Below, piece after piece: positions 25,927 through 34,969 of a stretch of 64,000 bases of DNA. Under the pieces are notes generated by a model. That model searched no databases. It saw only the letters and a list, made by a program, of their open reading frames with translations, and was not told the origin of the DNA. This DNA is from Maricaulis sp048270095 (GTDB lineage: Bacteria; Pseudomonadota; Alphaproteobacteria; Caulobacterales; Maricaulaceae). The translations under genes were made by a program, and so were the position numbers. The stretch's first letter is position 1. Each line of letters opens with the position of its first letter. The stretch spans positions 10,803 through 74,802 of the forward strand of contig NZ_JBLWTL010000014.1 of the NCBI RefSeq assembly GCF_048270095.1, given 5' to 3'.

Positions 25927-27114
25927 ATGCTTGATACGATGTCCCTCGCTACAGCCCTCATCCTGATCCTGGTGATCGGGTGCGCGCTCCATGTCGTCAA
26001 CTGGCGCATCCACCGCGACAGTGCCGGCGTTAAATGGTGGGCGCTGGGTTTGATCGTCCATACCACGGGACTGACGCTGTCCTTCTGGGAAAACAGTCTG
26101 GCGATCCATGTTCCGTTCTGGATCGTGGCAATCGGCACGGTATCGTTGTCGGGCAGCCTGATCCTGGTCTATGGCACAGCCAAATTCGCCGAACGCCCCC
26201 TACCGCCCGGCTTCTACATCGCGCTGGGCGGCTTCGCGGTGGGCGGGCTGAGCTGGTATGCCGTGATCGAGGATTCTGTGACCATGCGGGTCGTGATCTT
26301 CGCGGTGACCCTGCAACTCGCCAATCTATTGACCCTGACACGGCTCTATTTTATCGCCCGCCGGGACGGTCTGGCCAGCATTCTCGTGCTCGCATCATCG
26401 CTGGGCAGCACGATCGTGCTGATGTCGGGATTGATCGCCTGGCATTTGCTGACCCAGCCTGACGTCGGCAATTTCTATGATGCAACCCCGGTCATGCCGC
26501 TCGCCATGCTGGGCCTCATGGCATCGGAGTGCACGGCCATTTTTGGTTACCTCCTGCTCAGCGCCGGCCAGTCCCAGGCCCGGCTGGAACGGCTCGCACA
26601 TCGCGACGCGCTCACGGATCTGCCCAATCGGCGCGCCTTCGAACAGGAAATCACCCAGCGGTTGAGATCAACGCGCAAGCATGACCAGCTCTTCGCATTG
26701 GCGATACTCGATGTCGATTACTTCAAGAAAATCAATGATACCCACGGCCATGATGCCGGCGATGCGGTGCTGCGGCATCTCGCCAGCATCGCCACTGATG
26801 CGGTTCGGCCCCATGATTTCCTGGCCCGTGTGGGCGGCGAGGAGTTTGCGGTGATTTTCGATGTCGAGGATGCGGCCGAACTGGTCATGGCCGCCAACCG
26901 GTTGCGGCTGGCGATCGAGATCCAGCAGACCCGTTTCAACGACCGTGAAATTGCGCTGACGGTGTCGGTCGGCTGTGTTCTCGCCAGACCAGGGCCACGA
27001 CTCGATTTCGGCCAGCTTTATCGCGCCGCCGACCGCGCCCTCTACAAGGCCAAGACCACCGGCCGGAACCGGGTCGTGGTCGGTGAAGTCGAGGCGCTGG
27101 ACCTCGCCGCCTAA
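25927..27114 (+). CDS. Membrane diguanylate cyclase (second of a tandem pair)
   Basis: A paralogue of the preceding gene with exactly the same length, 395 residues, alignable without gaps. GGEEF again falls at 303-307 and the I-site RPHD at 294-297. The GGDEF half is strongly conserved between the two (DVDYFKKINDTHGHDAGDA), while the membrane half has diverged except at the first helix (TALILIL) and at the NWR-HRD and KWWALGL segments. This suggests duplication followed by divergence of the sensing part. The gene starts 107 bp after its partner and its last four bases overlap the convergent secreted-protein gene. Confidence 0.93.
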   Translation: MLDTMSLATALILILVIGCALHVVNWRIHRDSAGVKWWALGLIVHTTGLTLSFWENSLAIHVPFWIVAIGTVSLSGSLILVYGTAKFAERPLPPGFYIALGGFAVGGLSWYAVIEDSVTMRVVIFAVTLQLANLLTLTRLYFIARRDGLASILVLASSLGSTIVLMSGLIAWHLLTQPDVGNFYDATPVMPLAMLGLMASECTAIFGYLLLSAGQSQARLERLAHRDALTDLPNRRAFEQEITQRLRSTRKHDQLFALAILDVDYFKKINDTHGHDAGDAVLRHLASIATDAVRPHDFLARVGGEEFAVIFDVEDAAELVMAANRLRLAIEIQQTRFNDREIALTVSVGCVLARPGPRLDFGQLYRAADRALYKAKTTGRNRVVVGEVEALDLAA

Positions 27115-27626
27115 TCGGTCGGGAAGCGCACCCGGACCGGCTCGCGCCGGCCGGGGCCCTGCATGGCCGTCCTGACCACGCTATCAATGGTGATATTCGT
27201 CATCATCACCTGATCCTCGAAAGTGTCAGCGAGCAGATCATTATCAACCACATAGGCCGAGGTGTCGGCCGGGGCCGGCGCGGCAAAATAGATCCACAGC
27301 AATTCGCCATCCAGCTCGGCACCGACATAGACCGGCTCCAGCAGGCGGCCATCGCCCTCGCCGATCCGGAAATGCGTTTGCGCATAGAGACCCGCTGCTG
27401 CGATACCCTCAGCGGAGGCGTACCACGCCTCTTCGTCCACCACTTCGGTCCCGATCGCTTCGAGCAGGTCATGGCCATAGACGCGATGGCTGATCTGCAA
27501 TTCACCCGTCATGGCAGAGATGACGACCTCCGTGACACCGGCATGCACCCGGTGCGCCGCCGCCGGAGCCGCCATCAGGCAGGCTCCGGCAATGACGCAT
27601 GCAATGCTCCGGAGCAACGCGTGCAT
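27111..27626 (-). CDS. Secreted DUF6702-like protein
   Basis: The 171-residue product has a signal peptide (AAPAAAHRVHAG, cleavage near residue 24) and a beta-rich body with segments typical of the DUF6702 group often found beside M1 peptidases: HAGVTEVVIS, LQISHRVYGHDLLEAIG, an E-L-D-G-E-L-L-W-I-Y-F strand, and a C-terminal block close to DQVMMTNITID. No catalytic residues are evident. It lies two bases after the M1 metallopeptidase gene on the same strand, so the two are almost certainly one operon, and a partner or accessory role in the periplasm is a reasonable inference. Confidence 0.75.
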   Translation of the reverse strand: MHALLRSIACVIAGACLMAAPAAAHRVHAGVTEVVISAMTGELQISHRVYGHDLLEAIGTEVVDEEAWYASAEGIAAAGLYAQTHFRIGEGDGRLLEPVYVGAELDGELLWIYFAAPAPADTSAYVVDNDLLADTFEDQVMMTNITIDSVVRTAMQGPGRREPVRVRFPTD

Positions 27627-27628
27627 CG

Positions 27629-30070
27629 CTATTCCGGCCGCGCCCGGATCGAATCGCGCGTCACGCGTTGATCCTGGTCGGTCATCATGTTGGTGCCCGC
27701 CGGTGCTGTCGCGCGGTAGAGCTCAAGCCGGGTCGGCTCGATGCGGGGCGGGAAGTAATTGTCGGAACGATCGGCATCGGCCGTCTCCAGCAACGGATCG
27801 AGCTCGACGGAGACGACTTCGCGCGTCGTCAGATAGGTCCAGGTGACCTGACGCGGATCATAGCGCCAGACCTCGGCCGGGATGCGGACGATTTCGGTGC
27901 TACCATTGGCGAAGGTGAATTCCAGGATGATCGGCATCACGACGCCGCCCTGATTGGTGAAGTCGAGATAATAGATGCGTTCATTCCCGGCCAAAAGCTC
28001 GGCCTCCCAATCCTCCAGATCTGCGCGATAGCTCGCATAGGCCTCGCGCTGGCGCGCTGTGACCGTCTGGGCATCATTGGCGGAATAGAAGTCCACCACT
28101 TCCGGATTCTCGCTGGCATAGGTGGTCATGCCCGCTTCGCGATTGCGGCGCTGGGTGAGGCTCTCGGGCCGGGCTGTGATTTCGGCGCGTTCACGGGCGT
28201 TCTCAATGACGGGATCGCGCGTGTCGAGCGTGCCTTCGATCACCCGGTCGAGCGAGATGTCGACATGATCTGTGGAGTAGAACCAGCCGCGCCAGAACCA
28301 GTCGAGATCGACCCCGGAGACTTCCTCCATGGTGCGGAAGAAATCATACGGTGTCGGGCGTTTGAAGCGCCAGCGGCGGGCATAGGTGCGGAAGGCTTCG
28401 TCGAACAATTCGCGCCCGAGGATCGTCTCGCGCAGCACGACCAGGGCGGCGGCCGGCTTGCCATAGGCGTTGTCTCCGAGCGACATAACCGAATCCGACT
28501 GCGTCATGATCGGCATTTGCACCGATGACGCCATGTAATCGGCAATCAGGCGCGGATCACCCCGGCGTGACGGGAAGTCCACCTCCCACCGGCGTTCGGC
28601 CTGGAATTGCAGGAAGGTGTTGAGACCTTCATCCATCCAGGTCCACTGGCGCTCGTCGGAATTGACCGTCATCGGGAAATAGATGTGGCCGATCTCGTGG
28701 ATGATGACGCCGATCAAACCGCGCTTCTGGACGCGCGAATAGGTCAGGTTTCCATCCTCATCGACGACCGGGCGCCCCGTGTACGAGCCGCCATTGAAGG
28801 TGATCATCGGGTATTCCATCCCGCCCTGGGGCCCGGCGATCGATTGCGCGACCGGATAGGGATAGGGGAAGGAAAAATCGGAATAGACCTCGAGCGTATG
28901 GGCCACGGTACGGGTCGACCAGGTCGACCAGAGTGGCTCGCTCTCATTGGGGTAAAACGACATCGCCATTACGGTGTCAGGCGCAACGCCCTCGCCTTCC
29001 TGGCTGACGCCCATAGCATCCCAGATGAATTTGCGCGAACCAGCCCAGGCAAAATCCCGGACATTCTCGGCGCGGAAGCGCCAGGTAGCTTCAGAGCGGG
29101 TGCCGCGGCGCTCATTGGCACGCGCCTCGGCCGGGGTCTGGATGAAGACCGGAGCGCTGGCGGTCAGGGCCTCTTCGAGCCGGTCGCGCTGGGCCTGGGT
29201 GAGCACGTCTTCGGGGTTCTGAAGCTCGCCGGTGGCGGCGACCAGGAAATCCTGAGGCACGGTGATGGCGACATCATAATCGCCGAATTCGAGCGTGAAC
29301 TCGCCGCGTCCGAGGAAGGCCTTGGTATGCCAGCCTTCATAATCGGAGAAGGCCGCCGCGCGCGGGAACCATTGGGCGATCTGGAAGATACAATCGCCGC
29401 CGGTGGTTTCGGTTTCCTCGAAGCATTCCCACCCTGCGCGGCCACCCACGACGCTGGCCTCGATCAGGCGGTAATCCCATTCGATGTTCAGGATCACCGA
29501 CTCCCCGGTTTCCAGCACATCATCGAGATCAACCCGCATCAACGTGTCGACAATGGTGAAGGGGACGGCATTGCCGTCGGTATCGGTCACCGAATGAATA
29601 TTATAGCCATAGCCGTCCTGGGCGATCTGATGACGGCGGCGCAGTGCAGCAGCGCTCATACCGTCAGGCGTGGATCCACCGACCCGGCCGGCCGTGCGGT
29701 CACCACCGCCGGTCGTTTCGGTCATCACCGCGATCGAGTCGGGGCGGAACCGGTTCTGGTCGAGCTGGAACCAGAGGAAGTCCAGCGTATCGGGCGCATT
29801 ATTGGTGTAGCTGATGGCCGCGGATCCGGTCAGAACCTTCTCGCGTTCATCGAGATGGATGCGGATATCGTAATCGACCTGTTGCTGCCAGTAATCGGGA
29901 CCTGGTGCGCCGGTCGCGCGACGCTCGCGGGTCGGGGTGGGCCAGTCCTCGTCCTCAAGCTGACGAAAGGCGTCCTGCCAGTCATTGACGGTCTGGCGGA
30001 TCGGCTGGGCAACTGCGACGTTCAACGTCGCAGCTGCCGCAGCCAAAGCGATCAGGTGAAGTGCGCGCAT
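27629..30070 (-). CDS. Secreted M1-family metallopeptidase
   Basis: M1 enzymes are zinc aminopeptidases. The 813-residue product has a signal peptide (ending AVAQ, residue 22), an N-terminal beta-sandwich (from about 65), and the gluzincin motif HEIGH (458-462) with the third ligand Glu481 in WMDEGLNTF, at the standard 18-residue spacing. The exopeptidase loop appears as GGMEYPMI (GxMEN family position, with Tyr where Asn is usual in E. coli PepN; such variants are common in this bacterial subgroup). The start has AGGAG upstream. The C-terminal region, from about 640, has no recognisable domain. It is co-transcribed with the DUF6702-like gene. Confidence 0.9.
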   Translation of the reverse strand: MRALHLIALAAAAATLNVAVAQPIRQTVNDWQDAFRQLEDEDWPTPTRERRATGAPGPDYWQQQVDYDIRIHLDEREKVLTGSAAISYTNNAPDTLDFLWFQLDQNRFRPDSIAVMTETTGGGDRTAGRVGGSTPDGMSAAALRRRHQIAQDGYGYNIHSVTDTDGNAVPFTIVDTLMRVDLDDVLETGESVILNIEWDYRLIEASVVGGRAGWECFEETETTGGDCIFQIAQWFPRAAAFSDYEGWHTKAFLGRGEFTLEFGDYDVAITVPQDFLVAATGELQNPEDVLTQAQRDRLEEALTASAPVFIQTPAEARANERRGTRSEATWRFRAENVRDFAWAGSRKFIWDAMGVSQEGEGVAPDTVMAMSFYPNESEPLWSTWSTRTVAHTLEVYSDFSFPYPYPVAQSIAGPQGGMEYPMITFNGGSYTGRPVVDEDGNLTYSRVQKRGLIGVIIHEIGHIYFPMTVNSDERQWTWMDEGLNTFLQFQAERRWEVDFPSRRGDPRLIADYMASSVQMPIMTQSDSVMSLGDNAYGKPAAALVVLRETILGRELFDEAFRTYARRWRFKRPTPYDFFRTMEEVSGVDLDWFWRGWFYSTDHVDISLDRVIEGTLDTRDPVIENARERAEITARPESLTQRRNREAGMTTYASENPEVVDFYSANDAQTVTARQREAYASYRADLEDWEAELLAGNERIYYLDFTNQGGVVMPIILEFTFANGSTEIVRIPAEVWRYDPRQVTWTYLTTREVVSVELDPLLETADADRSDNYFPPRIEPTRLELYRATAPAGTNMMTDQDQRVTRDSIRARPE

Positions 30071-30135
30071 GATCTATCTCCTGGCCAATGGGGCCGATCT
30101 GTTCGGGATAGAGTTAGCGCGCCAGTTCGCTCAGG

Positions 30136-31458
30136 TCACCCCTCGCTGGCGGTTGCAGCGCCGGACGTGTCGGGCTCGGCTGTCCGGGCAGCGCCGCGAT
30201 GGCTGCGGTGTCCGAGGGCCAGGATCCAGGCTCCCAGACCGACGCAAAGCAGCAGGACACCGATGGTCGCGCCCAGCCCCGGCACGACGCCGAGGGCGAA
30301 AATCACCGCCATTACCAGCAGGAGCGAGAGTGCGCGCATTCCCAGGCCCAGCTCACCGGACTTCCGGTTGAAGACCATGTCGCCAACCGCAACACCGCCA
30401 AAGGCGAAGGCGAGGAAAAGAACGGGGAAATACAACAGCCAAAGCAACGGGATCAACAAGGCGCCGACTATCGTGAGTGCGAGCAGGATGGTGATCATCA
30501 CAAACACCACCGGCGACATGGCCAGGCTGATGAAGCCGATCACACCGGAACTCAGCGGCCGGCGTCGAAAGGCCGCAGCCACGGCAGAGACACCGCGCGG
30601 CGCAATCAGGACGGCGATGATGCCGAGCAGGAAGGCGCTGCCCGCAAAAGCCCCGCCCACGAAGCGGAATGGGGCACCGATCACGCCCCAGGGACCATCG
30701 AAATCAATATCGATATCATCCCAGTGCTTGGCGCCGAAATTGAACATTTCGTACTCATAATCGACTGAGTCGATCACAGCACCGTCGGCGATGCTGGCCT
30801 CGACAGGGCTGCGGACGGTCAGCAAGCCCGCGATGCGTGCGGTGGACAGGATGGTGACCTCTTCGGCCCTCACATCAACATCACCGTCGAACACACCGGC
30901 AAGGGAAACGTGACCGCCCTCGATGTCCGTATCGCCATGTGCGGTGCCGAGAAACTCCACCGAACCCGCAACGACACGGCTGTCACCGGCGATAACGGTC
31001 CCGGATTCGATGATAACCTCGCCGCCCGCCGCGCGCAGATCACCACCGACATTTGCGGCGATCCGGACACTGCCTCCCGCCGCATTGAGCTCTCCGCCCG
31101 TTTCGCCAGCGATATTGACATCACCCCCGGCAGCGTTCAGCTCGCCGCCGATCCGCGCCACGATATTGACGTCTCCGCCGGCGATTTCGACGCTGCCATC
31201 GACAACACCGCTCAGGTCGATATCGCCACCGAAGAACTCGACATCACCATGAACGTCGGCATCGATCCGGCCGTCGCCGGCGACTGCGAAGATATCGCCA
31301 TCAATTTCGCCACGAATATTGAGCTCACCGCCCAGGAAGTGGATATCGTCGCCGCTGCCATTGATATTGACCTCGCCGCCAATCACCTGGGCAGTGCCCG
31401 CCGAAGCCAATGCGACACAGGCCAGCCCCGCGGCCATTATCTGCTTAAATCTGTACAT
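30136..31458 (-). CDS. Beta-repeat polymer-forming-like protein with C-terminal membrane helices
   Basis: The function is unknown. From ATG 31458 (GGGAGAG upstream) the product is 440 residues. A signal sequence is followed by about 220 residues of short repeats of the type GG-(E/D)-(L/V)-N-(I/A), spaced some 18-20 residues apart, which predict a right-handed beta-solenoid as in bactofilin-like and other polymer-forming families. From about residue 255 there are four or more hydrophobic helices (GGAFAGSAFLLGIIAVLIA, SPVVFVMITILLALTIVGAL, LLYFPVLFLAFAFGGVAV, LLVMAVIFALGVVPGLGATI). A periplasmic solenoid on a membrane base is the simplest reading. A related but soluble lipoprotein lies upstream. 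Confidence 0.8.
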   Translation of the reverse strand: MYRFKQIMAAGLACVALASAGTAQVIGGEVNINGSGDDIHFLGGELNIRGEIDGDIFAVAGDGRIDADVHGDVEFFGGDIDLSGVVDGSVEIAGGDVNIVARIGGELNAAGGDVNIAGETGGELNAAGGSVRIAANVGGDLRAAGGEVIIESGTVIAGDSRVVAGSVEFLGTAHGDTDIEGGHVSLAGVFDGDVDVRAEEVTILSTARIAGLLTVRSPVEASIADGAVIDSVDYEYEMFNFGAKHWDDIDIDFDGPWGVIGAPFRFVGGAFAGSAFLLGIIAVLIAPRGVSAVAAAFRRRPLSSGVIGFISLAMSPVVFVMITILLALTIVGALLIPLLWLLYFPVLFLAFAFGGVAVGDMVFNRKSGELGLGMRALSLLLVMAVIFALGVVPGLGATIGVLLLCVGLGAWILALGHRSHRGAARTAEPDTSGAATASEG

Positions 31459-31502
31459 CACGACTCTCCCAGCGCCCCCCGGCGGTCAGATGGATGATAA
31501 AT

Positions 31503-31523
31503 GGGTCGAGCCTGGCTCGACCC
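31503..31523 (-). terminator. Hairpin after the beta-repeat lipoprotein gene
   Basis: Perfect 10-bp arms GGGTCGAGCC / GGCTCGACCC with a single-base centre lie 14 bases after the stop of the gene at 31538-32323. On the minus strand the stem is followed by an AT-rich ATTTAT rather than a long U run, so it may be a weak terminator or an mRNA-stabilising hairpin between two related genes. Confidence 0.5.
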
Positions 31524-31537
31524 GCTTCGGTTCAATT

Positions 31538-32323
31538 TCAGTCAAAGACAGAATCAACGTCCTTGCAATCACGGCCATTGCGCGGGACGAAAACGAGGTC
31601 GTCCACCTGCGCACCGGCCTGGATTTCCGGTTCGGCCTCTGCCCAGACGCGCAAGGTGCCATTGATGCGCGCTGTCGACGTCACGGTCACGGACCGGGCA
31701 CAGACATCACCGCCATTCTGGATCAGGCCGGTGAGTTCGACCTCGCCATCGGTGGCGTCATAGTCACGTCGCCGCCGGATTTCGCCGACCGAGACCACGC
31801 GCAGCTCGCCGGCAACACTGCCGCCGAGATGCACCCGATTGCCGTTGGCATTCAAACCATCACTGAAGTTGGCCGTCGAGGTCAGGCTCGCAGCGGCAAT
31901 CGAGGCCGGCCCGCCGATCTCGCCACTGACATCAAGCGATCCTGACGCCAGGCTGAGTTCGCCATCGACATCCGCATTCCAGTCGATATCGCCACCGGCG
32001 ATCGAGGCTTCACCGCCCACATGGCCACTATAATCGATATCGCCGCCGGCAATCGACACATCACCGTCTACGTTGAGCTGGTCGGCATCAACATCGCCGG
32101 CGACCAGGCTGAGATCGCCGCCCAGGCGGCCGCGCAGATTGATGTTGCCACCGATGCGGCTGTAATCACCGTCACGGTTGAGGACGACATAGCCATCCTG
32201 CGTGCGCTCACTATGGAGCCGCTTCGCCTCGCCACCGCCATGGCCATCGTCAACAACGATGACGCAACCCGCGGTCGCCATTGCCGCGGCGAGTGCCGCG
32301 CTCATTGCCAGTGCCTTGCGCAT
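31538..32323 (-). CDS. Beta-repeat lipoprotein
   Basis: The function is unknown. ATG 32323, with GGAG suitably upstream, yields 261 residues with a lipobox ATAGC near residue 20, then repeats such as GGNINLRG, GGDLSLVAGD, GDVSIAGGDID and GGEASIAGGDID, again 18-20 residues apart (beta-solenoid prediction). A C-terminal part has a small Cys pair (GGDVCARS ... GRDCKDVD). Repeat style and C-terminal layout match the lipoprotein at 34286-34969, whose Cys pair appears as GAFVCATH ... GRDCDQI. It is divergent from the acyl-ACP synthetase gene. No enzymatic motif is seen; a structural or outer-membrane-surface role is inferred. Confidence 0.75.
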   Translation of the reverse strand: MRKALAMSAALAAAMATAGCVIVVDDGHGGGEAKRLHSERTQDGYVVLNRDGDYSRIGGNINLRGRLGGDLSLVAGDVDADQLNVDGDVSIAGGDIDYSGHVGGEASIAGGDIDWNADVDGELSLASGSLDVSGEIGGPASIAAASLTSTANFSDGLNANGNRVHLGGSVAGELRVVSVGEIRRRRDYDATDGEVELTGLIQNGGDVCARSVTVTSTARINGTLRVWAEAEPEIQAGAQVDDLVFVPRNGRDCKDVDSVFD

Positions 32324-32401
32324 TCCGGTCTCCAAATCTGTTACCCTGTCTGCTGACAGCGGTGAATTTCACGCTCCCCAACGTTGGCTCTGACCATACA
32401 T

Positions 32402-32444
32402 TATCGAAAAACGATATCAAGTAGATTTTTTGTTTATCGATAAA
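32402..32444. promoter_or_regulatory. Pair of TATCG/CGATA palindromes, probable operator
   Basis: A perfect inverted repeat TATCG-AAAAA-CGATA (32402-32416) and a perfect 12-bp palindrome TTTATCGATAAA (32433-32444) share the same half-site and lie about 30 bp apart centre to centre. They fall in an AT-rich block within the 260-bp divergent spacer between the beta-repeat lipoprotein and the acyl-ACP synthetase. No regulator is encoded next to them. Confidence 0.5.
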
Positions 32445-32583
32445 TTTTTTCTGTATTTCAACAAATCGAACCGCTCCCCACCGGAGGCCATGACGCCAAA
32501 GCCCTTCCCTCTCGCGCCCGGACAGGTAAGATCGTCCACAATAATTAGCGCCGCGACAAAGCGGCGCGCCCGGGAGGACATGT

Positions 32584-34242
32584 ATGGCTGACACATCAGC
32601 TGCCAGTGCCGTCGAGCTTCAGCCGACGGATATTTCGGCGGACACCCATTTTTACGGCGCGCATTTCGATCTGCGCCGGATTCGGAAGTCGGTCTTCTCG
32701 GCGCTGATACAGGCGCGCGGGCGATTCGGCGGCAAGCGAATCGCGGCCATCGACGCCGATGGCCGGGAGCTGAGCTATAACGACATCATCAAGGCCGCCT
32801 TCGCGCTGGGGCACGCGCTCAAACAAGGCACGGAGCCGGGCGAAGCAGTCGGAATCCTGTTGCCGACCGGCGTCGGCTCGATCATCTCCTTCTATGCGAT
32901 CTCGGCCTATGGCCGCATCCCGGCCATGCTCAACTTCACGGCCGGCGAACGGGCGCTGAAGGCGGCGTGTCAGGCCTGCAAGTGCAAGCGCATTGTCACG
33001 GCCCACCGCTTTATCGAACTGGGTGAATTGCAGGCGCTCGAGGCAAGTCTCGCCGAAGATCACGAGATGATCTATCTTGAAGATGTCCGCGAAAATCTCA
33101 ATTTGAGCGACAAGATCGCCGCCGGTATCGGAATGGTCCTTCCCTGGGCCGTTCAGGCACATCCCTCCCCGGATGCAGCCGGCGTCTATCTCTTCACTTC
33201 CGGTACTGAAGGCGATCCCAAGGGCGTTGTGCTCAGTCATGCCAATCTGCTCGCCAATGTCGAACAGGTCCGCGATCACGTCAAAATCCTGCCGACTGAC
33301 AAGGTCTTCAACCCGCTGCCGACCTTCCATTGCTTCGGGCTGACCGGCGGCGTTCTGGTGCCGCTCGGGCTGGGCGTACCGACCATCTGTCACCCGACAC
33401 CCCTGCAGGCGAAGACCATCGTCAAACGCATCGCCGACACCGGTTCGACCATCCTGTTCGCCACTGACACCTTCATCAATCAATATGCGCGGGCGGCGAC
33501 CAATGGCGAGCTCAACTCGCTACGTTTTGCGGTTTGTGGCGCCGAGCGGGTCAAGGATGAGACACGCGCGACCCTGCGGCGCAAATTCAACGTCCAGATC
33601 GTCGAAGGCTACGGGCTGACCGAGGCCTCGCCGGTGCTGGCGGTCAACCAGCCCCAGGATAATCGTCCCGGCACTGTCGGCCAGCTCATGGGCGGATGCG
33701 AGGCGAAGCTGATCCGGGTGGAGGGCATTACAGAGGGCGGACAATTGCATATCCGCGGGCCCAATATCATGAAGGGCTATATCCGTCCGAGCGCGCCGCT
33801 CGTGCTGGAGCCACCGGTCGATGGCTGGCATGATACCGGTGACATCGTGACCGTCGATGACGGCGGCTATCTGCGGATTCGGGGCCGTGTGAAGCGTTTC
33901 GCCAAGCTGGGCGGGGAAATGGTCTCACTGGCGGTGGTGGAAAATTGCGCCACCTCACTCTGGCCCGACTGCATGCACGCCGCCGCGGCCCTGCCCGACA
34001 AGCGCAAGGGCGAACAGATCATTCTGTTGACGGAATACGCCAAGGCGGACCGCGCCGACCTGATCGCCTTCGCGCGCAATCACGGCATTAATGAGCTGTC
34101 GATCCCGCGCAAGATTATCCATGTCGACGCCATCCCGGTATTGGGAACCGGCAAGACCGATTATGGCAGGGTCCAGCGCATGGTGGTTGAGCTGATGGGC
34201 GAGACCGAAGCGCCGGCTGACACAGCAGAAACGGTCGCATAG
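32584..34242 (+). CDS. AMP-forming acyl-ACP/acyl-CoA synthetase
   Basis: The 552-residue protein activates a carboxylic acid as acyl-AMP and transfers it to a thiol. The P-loop YLFTSGTEGDPKGVVLSH (about residues 205-222), the GYGLTEASPV motif, the adenosine-binding HDTGDIV and the C-terminal RGRVKRFAKLGGEMVS hinge are all present, and GKTDY contains the catalytic Lys position. This pattern is closest to the synthetase half of Aas (acyl-ACP synthetase), here without its acyltransferase half. A fatty-acid recycling role is therefore likely, but the acceptor (ACP or CoA) is uncertain. The start is backed by GGAGG eight bases upstream. It sits between two beta-repeat lipoproteins. Confidence 0.85.
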   Translation: MADTSAASAVELQPTDISADTHFYGAHFDLRRIRKSVFSALIQARGRFGGKRIAAIDADGRELSYNDIIKAAFALGHALKQGTEPGEAVGILLPTGVGSIISFYAISAYGRIPAMLNFTAGERALKAACQACKCKRIVTAHRFIELGELQALEASLAEDHEMIYLEDVRENLNLSDKIAAGIGMVLPWAVQAHPSPDAAGVYLFTSGTEGDPKGVVLSHANLLANVEQVRDHVKILPTDKVFNPLPTFHCFGLTGGVLVPLGLGVPTICHPTPLQAKTIVKRIADTGSTILFATDTFINQYARAATNGELNSLRFAVCGAERVKDETRATLRRKFNVQIVEGYGLTEASPVLAVNQPQDNRPGTVGQLMGGCEAKLIRVEGITEGGQLHIRGPNIMKGYIRPSAPLVLEPPVDGWHDTGDIVTVDDGGYLRIRGRVKRFAKLGGEMVSLAVVENCATSLWPDCMHAAAALPDKRKGEQIILLTEYAKADRADLIAFARNHGINELSIPRKIIHVDAIPVLGTGKTDYGRVQRMVVELMGETEAPADTAETVA

Positions 34243-34251
34243 AGCCGTTCC

Positions 34252-34276
34252 GCGGGAGCCCGTCATGGGCTCCCGC
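34252..34276. terminator. Bidirectional hairpin between convergent genes
   Basis: Ten-bp arms GCGGGAGCCC / GGGCTCCCGC around a five-base loop GTCAT lie exactly between the stop of the acyl-ACP synthetase (34242) and the stop of the convergent lipoprotein gene (34286). There is no strong U tract on either side, but the position and stem strength fit a shared terminator. Confidence 0.6.
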
Positions 34277-34285
34277 TCACCTCTC

Positions 34286-34969
34286 TCAGATATTGATCTG
34301 GTCGCAATCGCGGCCATCCAGCAGTTCAAACTCGTAACCCGAGGGTCCGCCTTCGGGACGTTCACTGGCGATCACCCGCAGCGCGCCGCCGAAACGCGCG
34401 CTATTGCGAAACTCGACATGAGTGGCACAGACAAAAGCGCCCTGGGAAAAATTCCCGGCCAGGATGGCGCGGCCATTGCGGATCCGCTCCCCGTCATCGC
34501 GTCCCTCACCGATCACTTCGACCGGCCCGAGGAAATCGCCTTTCAGATTCATCCGGGCACCATGCAGCTCAAGCCGACCGGCCACGCGGCCATCAATCGT
34601 GACCCGCGCGCCCGCAACATCCAGATCGCCACCGAAATCAGCGTCCAGCCAGGTCGTCGCTGCCGCAATCTCCGCATTGCCGCCCACCGAGCCGGTGAAG
34701 CGGACCGAGGCACCGGCGGGCGACAAATCACCGCCAACCGACGCGCTGGAACTCACCCGTGCACCCGCGAGTTCGAGGTCACGGCCGACCGTGCCGTCAG
34801 CCCGGACCAGCATGCCCGCCAGTTCCGCGTCGCCTGTCACATCGAGATTACGCGAGGCGACCAGTCCGGCGCTCTCGGTCGATCGGTTCTCGGCCGGGCC
34901 GTAGGAGGAATTGGTGCAGGCGCTCATGGCCAGGGCACAGCTGGCCAGCAGGATCAGTTTGGACATCAT
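34286..34969 (-). CDS. Beta-repeat lipoprotein, related to the one at 31538
   Basis: The function is unknown. The 227-residue product starts at ATG 34969 (GGGAGAG upstream). It has a lipobox LAMSAC near residue 18, a short linker, and degenerate repeats such as GDAELAGMLVRADG, GGDLSPAGASVRF and GGDLDVAGARVTIDG. The C-terminal module has Cys residues in GAFVCATHVEF and DGRDCDQINI. The layout mirrors the lipoprotein upstream of the acyl-ACP synthetase, pointing to an ancient duplication. It probably ends at the shared hairpin. Confidence 0.72.
   Translation of the reverse strand: MMSKLILLASCALAMSACTNSSYGPAENRSTESAGLVASRNLDVTGDAELAGMLVRADGTVGRDLELAGARVSSSASVGGDLSPAGASVRFTGSVGGNAEIAAATTWLDADFGGDLDVAGARVTIDGRVAGRLELHGARMNLKGDFLGPVEVIGEGRDDGERIRNGRAILAGNFSQGAFVCATHVEFRNSARFGGALRVIASERPEGGPSGYEFELLDGRDCDQINI

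Noticed and set aside
28607..30760. A 717-codon open frame on the plus strand opposite the M1 peptidase
   Set aside because: It runs antisense across a clear M1 metallopeptidase and into the neighbouring beta-repeat gene, and shows no recognisable motif or start. It is the usual mirror frame of high-GC coding DNA.
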